From: Glandiceps talaboti
Taxonomy: Eukaryota > Hemichordata > Enteropneusta > Spengelidae
Reading direction: 5' to 3'
NCBI RefSeq assembly: GCF_964340395.1
Contig: NC_135561.1
Span: 12,895,461 to 12,947,960, forward strand
DNA: 52,500 nucleotides
Part shown: positions 23,071-36,465 of the stretch, piece by piece
How positions within the stretch are numbered: position 1 is the first letter of the stretch
How the letters are laid out: each line of letters begins with the position of its first letter
The notes under the pieces: model-generated
Told to the model about the DNA's origin: nothing
Databases searched by the model: none
What the model saw: only the letters and a program-made list of their open reading frames with translations
Translations under genes and position numbers: made by a program

Positions 23071-23153
23071 ACGGTGAAAAGAGAACAACTCCACACTCAG
23101 AGACATTCAACAATGGTGGCACGTACGTATACGTAACAAATACGTAAAATATA

Positions 23154-23344
23154 CAGTGTGCAAAACAAGTCTGGAAGCTGGAACAAAAGACTTAAGTGTA
23201 CGCTTAGTCTACGGAACTGTAGATTTCGGCAGACTTAATGTCTAGTATACTGTTCGTATACTTCAGTACACGAAGCGCATACGTGAGATCTGCAGATACA
23301 GTAAATTTACGTAGATTCATGTCTATTCAACTTTTTGCCCAGTG
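23154..23344. mobile_element. Tc1/mariner-like MITE (copy 2), 191 bp
   Basis: The left end is TA-CAGTGTGCAAAACAAGT. The right end, inverted, is TAC-CACTGGGCAAAAAGTT. The ends are imperfect inverted repeats next to TA on both sides, as for TA-targeting Tc1/mariner elements. The interior is full of TACG-type palindromes. It is too short to code, so it would need a transposase from elsewhere. Confidence 0.6.
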
Positions 23345-24978
23345 GTAGTACTCTGGAGAGCAGCATATAATTTATTATTTTCCTTTCTTAACCTAACCCT
23401 GCACATTGAGAAACTGACATTTCTGCTAAGGCTACATAAGTAGTCCATTTCAATGCGTCAATTGGATTTAATTCTCTATCTTGAATAGACTCCTTTCAAA
23501 ATAATGGTTTTATTTTATCGCCTGAGAACGCCTGTATTAAATCATATAATCGTTAACTAACTACACACTGTAAAATCGACTGTCAGAATGTTCAGTAGTG
23601 TAGAACACAGCCAAATTTAAGAACACATTACCTCACTTCGTAAGTATTCCTGAAGCTGTTCAAAATATTTATCAACATTGATCAAGCACTCGTCAAACGC
23701 AACAATCATATTTCTTTTTAAAAGGCGCATTGAATCAAAAATAATCGCAATGTGCTACTGTACTACTGACAGGAATGAAAAACATAACTTACAACCACAA
23801 AGGACACATAGATCATAATGTTATGTGATACAGTCAGCTTAATTAAGCATCAAAACATTTACATGAATAAACAAAGGCCTTTTTTCTAATATTTATATTT
23901 ACGAATAGCCTAAACCCTTTACTTGATATATTAACAGTAAAACACACAACTACAGGAAATAGTACTGGTTTTATTCTCTAACGTTCTCGCCATCGTCATG
24001 CAATATTAATTATGTTGCCGGGCAACGAAATCGTTTAGCTTAACATTAGTTAGGTTGCTGTTTCTTCGTTTGTAAATAACCTTGGTGACTGTACAAATAT
24101 TACTAATCGATACCATAGCCCCGGGTACACGTTTGGATAGTTTTCACAAATGATAAATATAACGTTAAAAAACAAACAAATGATTGAGAGATATCTGATT
24201 TTTATTCATGTTCACCATATGTCTATATATCTATCCATCATATAGAGATTGATAGTTGACTATTGGATTGACTGTGTTTATGCACATATCCAGCAGTGTT
24301 GGTATCAGTGAGAGTCTACTTAAAACTCCAATGGTGAAATTAACACTAAACAGTGTTACAGCGGTGAAGATCACAATAATGACAGTTCAGATGGTTCCCT
24401 GAAACGAGCAACTAAACGTCCGCAGACGTAGTATTTCGTTCGTGGATCTGTTGAACACCTTTTAAAACGTTCAGATAATCAGGGGGCAAGGTTATTTGAC
24501 ACGCTTCTCTCTAATTGGTGCATGCTTATTGACAACATCAAGAAATAGTTTATTCCATGTGTCTAGCATGTCATTAATATCATCTAAACAATTGATGATT
24601 GACCACAGGACCTCTGTTTTGCTCGTTATGTTCGAAATAATTGTGAATTTAAGGTGAATTCATATATTGACCAAGATTTGCAAGATTTGCAATTTCGTCA
24701 CGACAATCGTCCAAACGCTTCGAAATGTATGGAGAATGACTTTTTAGCATTTTCTTATAATTACCATTGACATACAGAATACTACAAAACGTAAAGCGAA
24801 AAACCATGACACGTCACGGTTAATGTCAACAGAATTAGAGTTCCAGTATAAAAGATTATAGTCAACCTTTTGGCTGTATAAGAGTAAATTGCATTGCTAT
24901 AGACACGAGTAATTGTACAATGCTTGGTAAATGTCAAAGTGGTACAGCAACAAAAAGAGATTGAAATAAAGGTCAACA
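23345..24978. other. No gene seen
   Basis: AT-rich DNA. I found no ORF with a motif, long inverted repeat or microsatellite. Confidence 0.55.
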
Positions 24979-25089
24979 GGGTAGATAGGTCGTCACATCT
25001 TCATAACCTGAGAATAGTTTATATTTTAAACGGGGTAGATAGGTCGTCACATCTTCATAACCTGAGAATTGACATTGTTTATATTTTAA
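24979..25089. repeat. 54-bp tandem duplication
   Basis: GGGTAGATAGGTCGTCACAT starts at 24979 and again at 25033. Both units run through CTTCATAACCTGAGAAT to GTTTATATTTTAA. The second unit has a few extra bases (TGACATT) before the shared end. No other difference is seen in the shared part. Confidence 0.93.
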
Positions 25090-25195
25090 TAGTTGTCATA
25101 ACTAGCTCAGTGTCTACAATTCAAAACGTCAGTCATTTCTTGAAATAACAGCTACAAATTGGTTATGAGAAGTAAAATGATTGCCATAACTTGCT

Positions 25196-25287
25196 TGTGT
25201 TTGTTTGTTTGTTTGTTTGTTTGTTTGTTTGTCTATCTACCTATCTGTCTGTCTGTCGTTCTGTTTGTTTGTTTGTTTGTTTGTTTG
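25196..25287. repeat. (TTTG)n with (CTGT) core
   Basis: TTTG tetramers, a CTATC/CTGT interior, then TTTG tetramers again. Confidence 0.95.
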
Positions 25288-25841
25288 CTCTTGTGGTAAA
25301 CGAAACACACCTATTACAGCTATAGAGAGGTACCAAAGCATGTCATTTCAAAGTCAATGCGCTGTACGTTTGGGATCCCACATATGGAAATCAAAGTTGG
25401 CAGGACATAAAATAACGATTAGTTAAAAATAATGTAAATAGAAGATAAAACGTGTGTTCTATATTAGAAAAGGTCGGGTCGAGGGTGTTGGGGGCGGGTT
25501 GAGGGGCGGGAAAAAATTAGTCTTGTTTGGCAGGCAACAATCTGAGATATACCATTTACATGGTACAACGAGCAGTAATAAATGTCATAAGTCAAACGAA
25601 TTAAATTTAGGTATATGACCTGGGCTATACTCGTCAGACACGTGTTCATTTATTGATTTAAAATCAGTAAAATGAGAAAAGCTAAAGTTAAAAGATTTAA
25701 TATGTAGCTGAAAATGGGAAATTAACCGTTTATTCCATTTGCAATTTGAATATATGTTACATTAATAGTATTAAATTCACACAATATGATGTGGCGTTTC
25801 AAATTTAGCTTGATTCATCTTCTGAATTTAATTACAATAAG
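25288..25841. other. No gene seen
   Basis: A G-rich patch, GGGTCGAGGGTGTTGGGGGC and following, lies near 25475-25515. Nothing else supported. Confidence 0.5.
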
Positions 25842-25914
25842 AGACAGACAAACAGAAAGACGGACGTCCGCACGGACGGACGGACGGATATGTAGGCAGG
25901 CAGAATGGCAGACA

Positions 25915-25947
<33 letters not shown>

Positions 25948-25968
25948 AGGGAGAAAGACAGGCAGGTA
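25842..25968. repeat. Degenerate (GACA)/(GGAC)/(GGCA)n tetramer block
   Basis: A stepwise series of related tetramers: GACAGACA, GGACGGAC, then seven or so GGCA units, then GACAGGCAGG. It looks like one array with several mutated founder units. Confidence 0.9.
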
Positions 25969-27642
25969 GACTACGACGTCATTTAAGAACTGAAATAACA
26001 CTTGTCACACGGAACAAATCAGTCTACAGATGTTATTGGCACCTTGTCCAATTTATATCGGTCAAAGGTTGCAGGGCAGGCTACACGTTATTAGTCTCAA
26101 AATACCATTCAGTATATATTCTGTTGATTTGTGTCAGTAACTCTGTCAAAATCTTAACGTATTTCCTATCGGGTATCAACCCTATCTCACATCCACCATA
26201 ACCTATGATTTGTGTACCTAATAACAGCCATTTCCTTATATATCACGGACGTAGATATATGGCTGCCATGGTGACTAAGTAAGCGTTATGGTAACATATA
26301 ATTTTATTTTACCATTAAATGAAATAGCAGTACTCCAATTTATCTTTTGCCAGTGCTAGCTGATTGTAATGGACTCGCGACTTTATAGAATTGAATTGAA
26401 TACTGAAGGTATGTTATTACCGATTTCTATGGTTTTAGCTAGCATGAACAAAATATAGAACCGGGGAATCATTAAACAGCGGTAAGTTCCGTAATGTCAC
26501 ATTAGCTACTGACAACACCATTACATTATTGGCGAACAGAAACCTTCTATACTAGCACAATCACGTCAGGTAAAGCAAGTATAGAGTTGAAAAGCAACAA
26601 TTAGTATGCAAAACGTTGCTTCTTCAACGACGTTGCATACATACCAAATAGGTTTCATATCAGGTTCATTTTGTTACCCTGTTCTCGTTTATTCAATCAA
26701 TCATTTTCTTTTATCCGGACAAAAATAGGAAGATTTGCAGATATCCTTCACATCAAATACAAAAGTATAAATCACCATGGATACATTAGAAAATTATGTT
26801 AAAATCGAATGATAAAGAACATTGAGAAATTATACATTCCTTCGACTTCCTATCACATTTTGACCCGACCCTCAGTGTACGTCTAATGTTTAATTTATTA
26901 ATATCTTTAAATAAAAGGACTAAAGGTAAACCGTGTTCGAATTCATTTCTCAGATACGTCCATTAATCTATTAACAAGATAATTTAATATCTCTTCCTTC
27001 CTCACCTCGTAATTTACGGAGTTTGTTGTAGATAATGAGAGTTAACGTGATTAATGATATCATGATACCCACAACGTATGTTTACCTCAACCTATATACC
27101 AGTATGTTTCATTCGTCATCTATCTAATTCGATATCCATCCGGACTTGCTTGTATATACAACTCATCAACTTTGTCATTTGAAATTCTGTAAACATGCAC
27201 AGTTGTCATATTTCCAATCTTACAAATCATTCGCTCGAATGACGGATAAGCAAATAAATATGATTTACTATCGGGATATGGTAAATACTAATATGTGACA
27301 ATTTGGCACCCACTAACCCCTGGATAGATATATTTACCTTGCATTGCAAGTTAAAAATTATGAAATATTTTTACGAATTATAAATATCATATCAGAAACT
27401 ACACTGATTGAAATTTAGAGGCACTAAGGCCCATGTATTTAATTGTTAACATAGTTAATTTTATCTAATTTCGATATCAACAGCCTTCAAGTTCCATTTC
27501 ATGTCTTGCAGTCCTGAATGTTCCTTGCTTGATGTGTATATTATCGTCTGTCATACACATATATATATATTCCGTTTCTAATATAAATAATATAATTTCG
27601 GATTTGGATTATTTTAGAATAGTGTGAGCAAAATATATATAG
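25969..27642. other. No gene seen
   Basis: AT-rich DNA with no ORF, RNA gene or repeat that I can support. Confidence 0.55.
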
Positions 27643-27703
27643 CATACATACATACATACATACATACATACATACATACATACATACATACATACATACA
27701 TAC
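27643..27703. repeat. (CATA)n microsatellite
   Basis: Fifteen or so uninterrupted CATA units. Confidence 0.97.
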
Positions 27704-29406
27704 CATCAAAGGATATGCTTATACTTGTGTTCTAAGATCTATAATTGTAAATAATACTTATGAATACTAGTCACAACCTTTTGTAACCTTTCTGTTAATG
27801 ACAATTGATATCGAGGCTGTGAATTCCACTGATTACATTTACGTCGAGATTTAGGGGAAAAATATTTGTCTTAACAGATGTTGTTTCTCATCCTTTATTA
27901 ACTTAAGTCAACGTTGGCAAGTTCTTGTTTCATTGAAATTCAGTGGGAGTTCTCAGATTTATATTAGTATTTCCAAGCAACAAATCTTGGTAAGGTAACT
28001 GTCGTTATTTTGTTTGTTTGATCATGGACGTACTTACATTGTCGTATTTGTTGTAATTTACATTCAAACGAACATTAACTTATTCAGCGCAGGAATTCTT
28101 CTCAAATCTTGAAGGTTCTTGACAGTGTAAACGTTTGACTTTATTCTCAACCGTTTACAATCATCACGAAGCAGAGAGTTTGGCCCTGAACAAGTCAAGA
28201 CATTTGCCAACTGTATCTTTACTTAACCATAGTACATCATATTATACAATTTACGTTGCGTGTGGTTCTAACAGTAACAATAATGCACACAGAGTATCCC
28301 ATGCACTGTTACGGTAATGAAGTCATGAATGAATCTACGCGATGACATGTGTAATACAAACGTACACAAGGTTCTACAATAGTGAGAAATGTTATTTATA
28401 ACCTATCAAACACCTTTGCTGAACCCGCTATAATTACAGTGACAGCGATGCTCGTCATACTGTCTAGGTTCACAATAGTGTAAGTAATGTCTACCTATCA
28501 CTGACCTTTGGACTGTCAAACGTTTAATTCATGCCAGAAGGTAATGTCAAAGTGTTCAATTTACTTGTTAATCTCGAAATATCCATTGACTTGTTAATCT
28601 CGAAATATCTGACGAGGTGATTCTCAGAAATCGTATAACGTAACAACCATCGCAGTATAGCATTTATTCTAACTTGATTTTTGATAAAGTTCAGGTAATT
28701 GTGTAGTAACCAAGCAATCGCTAGTTAACACGGCTATAACATATAAGAGTTCTCGTTAAAGACCATAAACATCTCGTAGAGTTACATACTCGTAACACAT
28801 CCTAGCTACTTCAGATATATTTTACGTATACATAACGTTTCTTTTATGTGTACGAGAAAATAAAACAACAACAAAAATTAGGTCTTACGCAATAAAAACC
28901 ACCATGTACAAGAAATGTGTATGGACCCAATCATTGTATATATAATATAACTCTATGTTATTACTGCTATTAATATTGCCTTTGAAAACATTTCAAAGCA
29001 CATAAGATCAATACACATTTCATTGTATATGTACCAGTCTTATATACATATGACAATAAAACACCTTCATAACGGTTTCACTTTCGTTTACATTATATAA
29101 ACATATTGTCTTCAGTGTAACGACCAAACAAGATGACAAATTTTTGCCTAATATGTTATTTCGTAATACTGGGCTTTACTTAATGATATTCACTGAATAA
29201 CACTGACTCGATGAGGCTTTGCCAATGATAGATACCGAATTAAGATACATATGAAAGTAAAATTTATATTCAGATATATAGTGAGAATTTTTTTTACATG
29301 TAAAACACTCTTGTGGCAGTGTTCATAGATAGCTTGATGCAGATGTGCTTCACACATCGACATGTTGCTGAAAATATATATTTTGGGATTGGAGGTACCG
29401 ATTTGA
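27704..29406. other. No gene seen
   Basis: AT-rich DNA; the only repeat is the short duplication listed separately at 28563. The open frame at 28135-28317 has no motif. Confidence 0.5.
28563..28614. repeat. 26-bp tandem duplication
   Basis: ACTTGTTAATCTCGAAATAT occurs at 28563 and again at 28589, followed by CCATTG and CTGACG respectively. Confidence 0.9.
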
Positions 29407-29619
29407 GGTAACTCATCCCGTTCGAGTTATTACCATATATCGAAATGTTGCTGAAATATATAATATATATATATACTTAATTCACAATTTAGTTGTCTGA
29501 TGATCGCTCGAAGTGTGAAACTCTGAGTAACGACTTTTTACATCCTTATACTTTTGAATTAAGTCTATAATGCTCTGCTACTAATATTTGCATCGAACAC
29601 TGTTCTCCCCAGCGAGACA

Positions 29620-29866
<247 letters not shown>

Positions 29867-29925
29867 CTATTGCGCTCTGCCACCGCGGTATAGAGCACTG
29901 TCTTAGCAGATTGATACTCACCGAG

Positions 29926-30037
<112 letters not shown>

Positions 30038-30080
30038 AAATATACATATAAAATATATTAATAACTCGAACGGGTTACTT

Positions 30081-31807
30081 TGAGTAAGATTTGACTCTAT
30101 CTATGTGTATGTGTCTCTCTCTGTATGTGTCTGTGTCTTTGTGTGTGTACGGTTAACCGTCGTATTTAATCCAAAACCTCTGTAAATCAACTATAGTGTC
30201 AGAGTTAGCCACATACTTTGAATAAAAAACACATCATTCAACAAAATTAAAGATTACATCAAATGATTCAACGATAATTGTAGAGACAGCAGACAGACCG
30301 CAGGTGGTTTAGACATCGTTTAAGTCTGTATAGCATACTGGGTCCATTGGTGATGGATGACCTTTACTCTCATAAAATATTATATCCGTGTGTCTAAAGG
30401 TCTTTGTCAAACTGTGAACTTGTACAGGCCTGTCATTTATACATTGCGAATCGCCAGCTAACATTATGTTGCTAAGATTAGTTAAAACGTTGAAGAACAG
30501 TACATTTCGATTTTAGACGTATGATGCAATATGATTTTGAACCTAACAATCAAGTATATATATATATATATATTTGTATTAGTAGTATTAATCTCAACTA
30601 TGCCTCGTCATCAATATAGCCGATAGCGTCAAGAGGGCAAACTTGAAATTAAAGAACAAGTGTCAAGTGGATTCTAAAGAATTATTACTGTCAGGCAACT
30701 TTAACAAAGTTTTTAATGATTATTAAGTAGGCCTCTACTTCTAAATCATTTCCCTAGGTGTTAAAATGAAAGACAAAATCATTAGTTTAGATTAGGTGTG
30801 TATTGTGATGACAACTTACAGTTTACTTTCAGTTGTAAATTAGTTGACTGTAAAATAGGGTTAAGACAGTAATCTGGGGACAGTTACATCGTTTTATGAT
30901 TATAAAGGCGGGAAAAGCTATTTTTTATCAGCTTTAAGTGTGAGAAATCTCTTGAGGTAGTCTTAGAGTCCATGATGAATAGCTATCATTTCATCCAGAT
31001 AATTAATGTACTTCTTATGGTCTTCACAAATCATGGTGTCTGAACTCTAATGTGAGCCATAAAGCACGGTATTAATTAATATACACCAAATATGTCATAT
31101 GTTTCCTTCTAAATACACGATTGGACAGACATTTCGATAATCGCAGCTACACAACAGTAAAAGTAATCCAGCTTTATACCTACATTGAGTTATTGCAATA
31201 TTAATAACAATTATAAACTTCTCGTATATGGATATTTTCACGGCCTAAAAAGTAGATATTGATGACGACAAATATATGCAATACATGTTACAAAACGCTA
31301 TAAATGTTCAGCCATCGTATGTATATAACATGTATACAGATAATATTCAAATCCGTTGGATCAATCATAGGTTCATGGTTGTTGGCATTTGTGTACTTAT
31401 ACACCTTCTCAGAACACCAATAATATATAAAGCTAGACAGGACAGTGACAAAATCTTGGTCTGTACCTGTATTGTGGTCGTACCTCGTTAGCAAGCGTAA
31501 CACTTAGTATCATGACATGCGATTGACGTGACATGCAAAATTGCACTGTATGGTGAGTACGCTTCGATGTCAATTCAAGTCATTGCCTTCTCACTTGAAG
31601 CTCACAATCTTCCGAAACTAGCTGAATAAATTGGCATCAATGTTCTCAATTCTTGGGATACATGCTTCATTCTAGTTTCATTGCTACAGGACAAACCATT
31701 ACCTGCATGTATATTTAAGTACAGATAGTCCAAGTCTTATGCTGAAACACTAAATTATAGAAATAAATATTGAATGTCGGAAATGGGGGTCATGTTTAAA
31801 TCCTGAT
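30081..31807. other. No gene seen
   Basis: AT-rich DNA with one short (TA)n at 30553-30573. Overlapping open frames at 31276-31503 lie on both strands without motifs. Confidence 0.55.
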
Positions 31808-32068
31808 TTAAAGTGACCTGATGCATTGTATAGGCAAATTATGCCCGCGACACCAACTTCTTAAAGTGAGCTTTGAGATAATATCTTTCCTTTGGGTTTT
31901 GGACAAAAATGACACCAAAGGGTTTCTGCTAATAAGCCAACATGCAAACGTCGTTAATTCATAATCCTTTGTGTTTACTAATATGAGAGGTTTTGACCTT
32001 TTACTATACTGTGTTTGCATTAGTTTTTGCATATTTTGATATATTTCACTTTGGTAAGACTCTCTCAA
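31808..32068 (-). CDS. 86-codon ORF, unidentified
   Basis: A minus-strand ATG frame with mixed codons and a C-terminal part rich in Arg, Lys, Trp and Cys (KTQRKDIISKLTLRSWCRGH). It lies downstream of the decayed coding relic at 32369-33019 on the same strand and may be a further piece of it or a chance frame. No family recognised. Confidence 0.2.
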   Translation of the reverse strand: MRESYQSEIYQNMQKLMQTQYSKRSKPLILVNTKDYELTTFACWLISRNPLVSFLSKTQRKDIISKLTLRSWCRGHNLPIQCIRSL

Positions 32069-32368
32069 AATTGATATTCTTGTTCTTCAAGCGGAGGACA
32101 TGAAGGTCAAGATAACATTGACCTGATTCAGTTTGTTCTTAACTTGTTATAAAGTATTTGGTTCAATACCGGTACCGTCGTCGTTCATTCAACAATTCGT
32201 TTGTCTCTTGTAAATGATTTATTTACAAATTACCGACAGATTATTAATAAAAAATACAGTATGAATTATAACACCATTCGCGGTCTGAAAAATAGATAAA
32301 TATTGACCAATTTTTTCTTTGATAGTTGCAATCAGTTTGTTACTTCAATTCCTTGGTGAGTATCACCA

Positions 32369-33019
32369 TTATCCGTCAGCTTCATGCATATAAGAGGTAT
32401 GATTTTTTTGTACTTTGACTGTAACAATTTTAGGCCGTTCAACTGTGTATCTCGACCTTCGAATGCCACATGTTGTGTATACAATTAGACTGGAGGCTTG
32501 GAAATCTGACATCATGCTACGTTCACCATGATTGAATTTCTTGATAACGATATTTTGACAATATTCGTGAAAAACCATTACATCTTTCCTAAAGCAATTC
32601 ACGTATCTGGTACGATGTTTTCAATGATGTTACTTCCCATAGCCGTGGGACAAAAGTACAAGTCGTGACCGAGTATCAGCTCATCTTCGGAAGCAAAAGA
32701 GAACATATTTACATTGACTATTCCAAAGAATTCAGGCTAATCCCGGTATTGAATCGCCTCCTTTTATGTTCGTTGCGATAAATGTGTGACAGCAACCACC
32801 ATTACGATTCGATGAATAAGTTTTCCTAATGACTCACATGACAAGATCAATTTTCATCACTTTCAATAGAAACCTGATAGAGTGATTCAATTGAAGAAAC
32901 GTATTTTGCATTACTATTAGTAGGTCTTGAAGTCTCACAGTGACATTTGCCTTTCTTTTATAATGAGGGTTTTCCTCCCAACTTATTTGTTCGAAGTCCT
33001 TGAAGTCCTCTCTATACAT
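32369..33019 (-). pseudogene. Decayed protein-coding relic, family unknown
   Basis: Three consecutive minus-strand segments read like coding DNA in different frames. Segment 1 (33019-32834) starts MYREDFKDFEQISWEENPHY; after its TGA the same frame stays open to GGDSIPGLA. Segment 2 (32736-32599) has NMFSFASEDELILGHDLYFC and CPTAMGSNIIENIV, then TGA. Segment 3 (32602-32369) has GKDVMVFHEYCQNIVIKKF-type sequence in a shifted frame, then a stop. Downstream, AATAAA (minus) near 32219 could be a polyadenylation signal. Order and strand are consistent, and the amino-acid texture is unlike the flanks. I could not name the family; host gene, transposon or old viral insertion all remain possible. Confidence 0.4.
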
Positions 33020-33642
33020 TTTTCATAGATATAAGTATGAGAAAAATGATTACATTTGTGAAATTATGGGATATAATATCTGTACCTAAGGACTTATGTT
33101 TGCAACAGGACAGGGCCTGGTAATCATCTTTGCTGTCAGGACCAACCGATATAATCATTTTACTAAGATCCTATAATGTCAGCTTTGTCCTAATGTCTAT
33201 ACAGTTTGAAAGTAGCAAATTATGGGTCGAAGTATATGACATTCTTTATTTTAAATAGATAGGTATTCTTTTTCAGTGCATATTCACTTTAATTTAATCT
33301 GCTCAGAGTAAAGCATAGAAAAGCAATTCATTTTGCATTTCAAATAAACTTATTGTCTGGTTTTCCAACTTTTCACAATTATACTACATAATATTCATTT
33401 GTTGGTGTTTAATTTTAAAAGTCAATGATCACATTGCACTTGCTTTTTTATAAGTTAGAAAAGTAAAGTAAACATGTCATGTTATTATCATTTGTTTAAA
33501 CTTTTATAATTAACATTTGTTTCTAATAATTGTTCTTTTAAATGACAGTGTGAAGGTCATAGACCCTTATTCAAATAGATAGTTGTAAGGTTTGCTTGTA
33601 TTTACTATTAGATGCATGTGGTAAAATAGGTATCCACACAGT
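33020..33642. other. No gene seen
   Basis: AT-rich DNA without supported features. Confidence 0.55.
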
Positions 33643-33646
33643 GAGA

Positions 33647-33704
33647 CACATACATACATACATACATACATACATACATACATACATACATACACGCACG
33701 CACG

Positions 33705-33746
<42 letters not shown>

Positions 33747-33779
33747 TACATACATACATACATACATACATACATACAT
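33647..33779. repeat. Symmetrical microsatellite (CATA)n-(CGCA)n-(CA)n-(CATA)n
   Basis: CATA tetramers to about 33693, CGCA/CGCG to about 33712, CA to about 33741, then CATA again. The centre is alternating purine-pyrimidine, a Z-DNA-prone composition. Confidence 0.96.
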
Positions 33780-33890
33780 GTGTGCTTGTCTGACGTGGTG
33801 ATGCTTTGTTGACAGCTAGTCAGAACTTTAGACAACCCTTTGAGTTTTGTTGTTACCACCCGGTTCTCATGTGTGTGTGTATTTGTGTCT

Positions 33891-34166
33891 TCACACACAC
33901 ACACACACACACACCTACTATAGTATATATAGTATATATAGTATAGTATAGTATAGTATAGTATAGTATAGTATAGTATAGTATAGTATAGTATAGTATA
34001 GTATAGTATAGTATAGTATAGTATAGTGTAGTATAGTATAAATATAGTATAGTATAGTATAGTATAGTATAGTATAGTATAGTGTAGTATAGTATGATAT
34101 AAAATAATATAATATAATATAATATAATATAATATAATATAATATAATATAATATAATATAATATA
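33891..34166. repeat. (CA)n followed by (GTATA)n and (ATATA)n pentamers
   Basis: CA dinucleotides to about 33914, a short TATATAG zone, then GTATA pentamers from about 33935 to 34095 with a few variant units (GTGTA, AAATA), then AATAT pentamers to about 34166. The long Tyr-Thr-Ile-Leu-Tyr frame on the minus strand is repeat translation. Confidence 0.96.
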
Positions 34167-36465
34167 AGTAACTAATATTTCGTTTGCTGTATGCTCTTAA
34201 TATCACAAGTAAAAATATCACAGTTCGGCATGAGTGTAACAAACTTGAAAACACCAGCCAAACTGAAATTCGCTTATATAATATTATATTTTTGGTACAT
34301 TATGATTTTGTTGGGTACACAACGATTGACAAACATGTTATCTCCAAGCTTTACATTTCATATTTCCATCGACAGAAAGGCATTTAAGAAAATTAAATAC
34401 ATAATTCATAAACGTTTCAAGCAATACATTTTCCACATTGGAAATCTATTTCGAAATTATAGTATTTAAAATTCCCTAAGCGTAAGAGATTTTCTTTACT
34501 TTACAAAAATAAATGTATTTCCTTACCAGCAAAACTAACAAAATGTATCTGTATAACGAGACTAGTGCTAATGTAGAGAACATATGGGTATTTTAAGTAC
34601 CCTAGTTAGGGACGATTGGTTGTATACATTATATCAGTTATATTTAGAAACTACAACTATATATAATCAGCTTTTCATTTGTAGTCATTTATCACGTTAA
34701 AGCTGCTTTCAGCACGAAATATATTACCTTCTAGTTAGTGTAATGGAAGATATTTCACAGGTGACTTAATCCAATTTCCTCCGTGATATTAATACCAACG
34801 TTATTTTTGATAGTATTACTTCTGTAAGTCCTATATATTTCGCCTAGCTTAAACGCAACACTAAGCGCGACATCTGTAAAATGATACGTTTTTGCTAGGG
34901 AAAGTTCATTGGCTCAATGTATAAAGGATATAAAGGTACGGTCCCTTCTATGAAATTTCACACGAGTTAAAGGATAAGCTGTATTTCCTAACATTGAACA
35001 TGATTATACATCAGATAAAGGTAACTTGAAAAACTCGCCCTCGTGAATGCTGCAATGTGAGAAATGTGAAAATAACGATAAATCAATCAATGCAGTAAAC
35101 AGCGAGTAACTTTATCTGTGATCAGTCAATTCTCTGTGCTCTGTAAGGTATCATTCTAACCCAACCATCTCATATTCGCCATCAGTAATTATACATATAT
35201 TCATCCAGTCCTTTGCATCTAACCATGTTCAGTTGGAATATCACAAGTTACCCAGTTAATTGTTAATTAGAACAGTGAGCAATCTTATTTTCGAACAGAA
35301 CCATTCTACCGAGAAAAGAGAATCGTGCCTATTTAAAAAAAATATAATAGCTTTTCCATTAGAATGCTTTTACTCAAACATGCTAAGGTATAACTCATAA
35401 TTGTAATCGGTAATTGTTAACCAACATTTTACTTCAATAGCGCTACAATCTAAAATTAACAACAATATTAATGTTTTTGTTTGGATCTGAAACCTTATCA
35501 AAGATTAAATATGATCTATTAATATTTTCTTAATCATATAACGTTGTTAAGAGGGCATGATGACAATGATATAGATCTATGTGATGCTACATAGTTTGAT
35601 ATGCAATATTGATTTTTGTTGAAAATGTTCCATCGTCACATTTGTAGTCAGATCGACTCACAGGTATCACATGCCATAATGATACAGTCATTAAAGAAAC
35701 TAATTGACCGATTCTAGTCCAATCAGTAAACGGATATATCACAACCCAGGGGTTTCGATGGGCGAATCCACAGCTTGTATGTAGATATCTGATGTTTACT
35801 AAAGAGTTCCATTACATTAAAGATACAAGATATATCCAGATACTTTAATTTTCTGATTATATTGTAAGCAATATTCTCAATGAGTGGAATTCGCTTTGCT
35901 TAGAGAAATGTTCTATGATATGGTGATTCAACTGACGTATATTATACCTTAAGACTGTTAGCCGTCTTGAAAATATGGCTTTCTGACAACACTGTAACAT
36001 AAGAACGCTCAGAAGGGAACTCCCAACACAACTATCAATCAGTGTACCGCTATCACCGGGAGTATATTCAACGAATACGACTTTATGAACAAACGTTGAC
36101 GTCCCTTATAAAAACAAACTGGGATTTCTTAACAAACTCAACTTCAGTGGTTATAGACTCTGATTAGCCTCGCACATATAGTGAAATACAGCGACCTTGA
36201 ACTTTCTGTTCAACGCAGAATATGTATATGTGTTCAAGCTGTAAAGCTGTACTATATTGGTCTAAACTTCAAATATATATTAGAAAAAATTGCACACCAT
36301 CGTATTGTAGATTAATCCTAATAATTACAATCTAGTCCAGTTTCTGGCACCACAAGATCAGTACTCACAAATGTCTGTATATTAACTAACCACCTTCAAA
36401 TGAAGTGACATATTTTTGGGTTTGTTAAAATGTGCATATATATATATACATATATATAAAGAGAA
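34167..36465. other. No gene seen
   Basis: About 2.3 kb of AT-rich DNA. Short frames at 34184-34469 have no motif. It ends in an (AT)n/(ATATAC) tract at 36436-36460 that abuts the LINE. Confidence 0.55.

Noticed and set aside
33853-34254. 133-codon minus-strand frame of Tyr-Thr-Ile-Leu-Tyr
   Set aside because: Translation of the GTATA/AATAT pentamer arrays.
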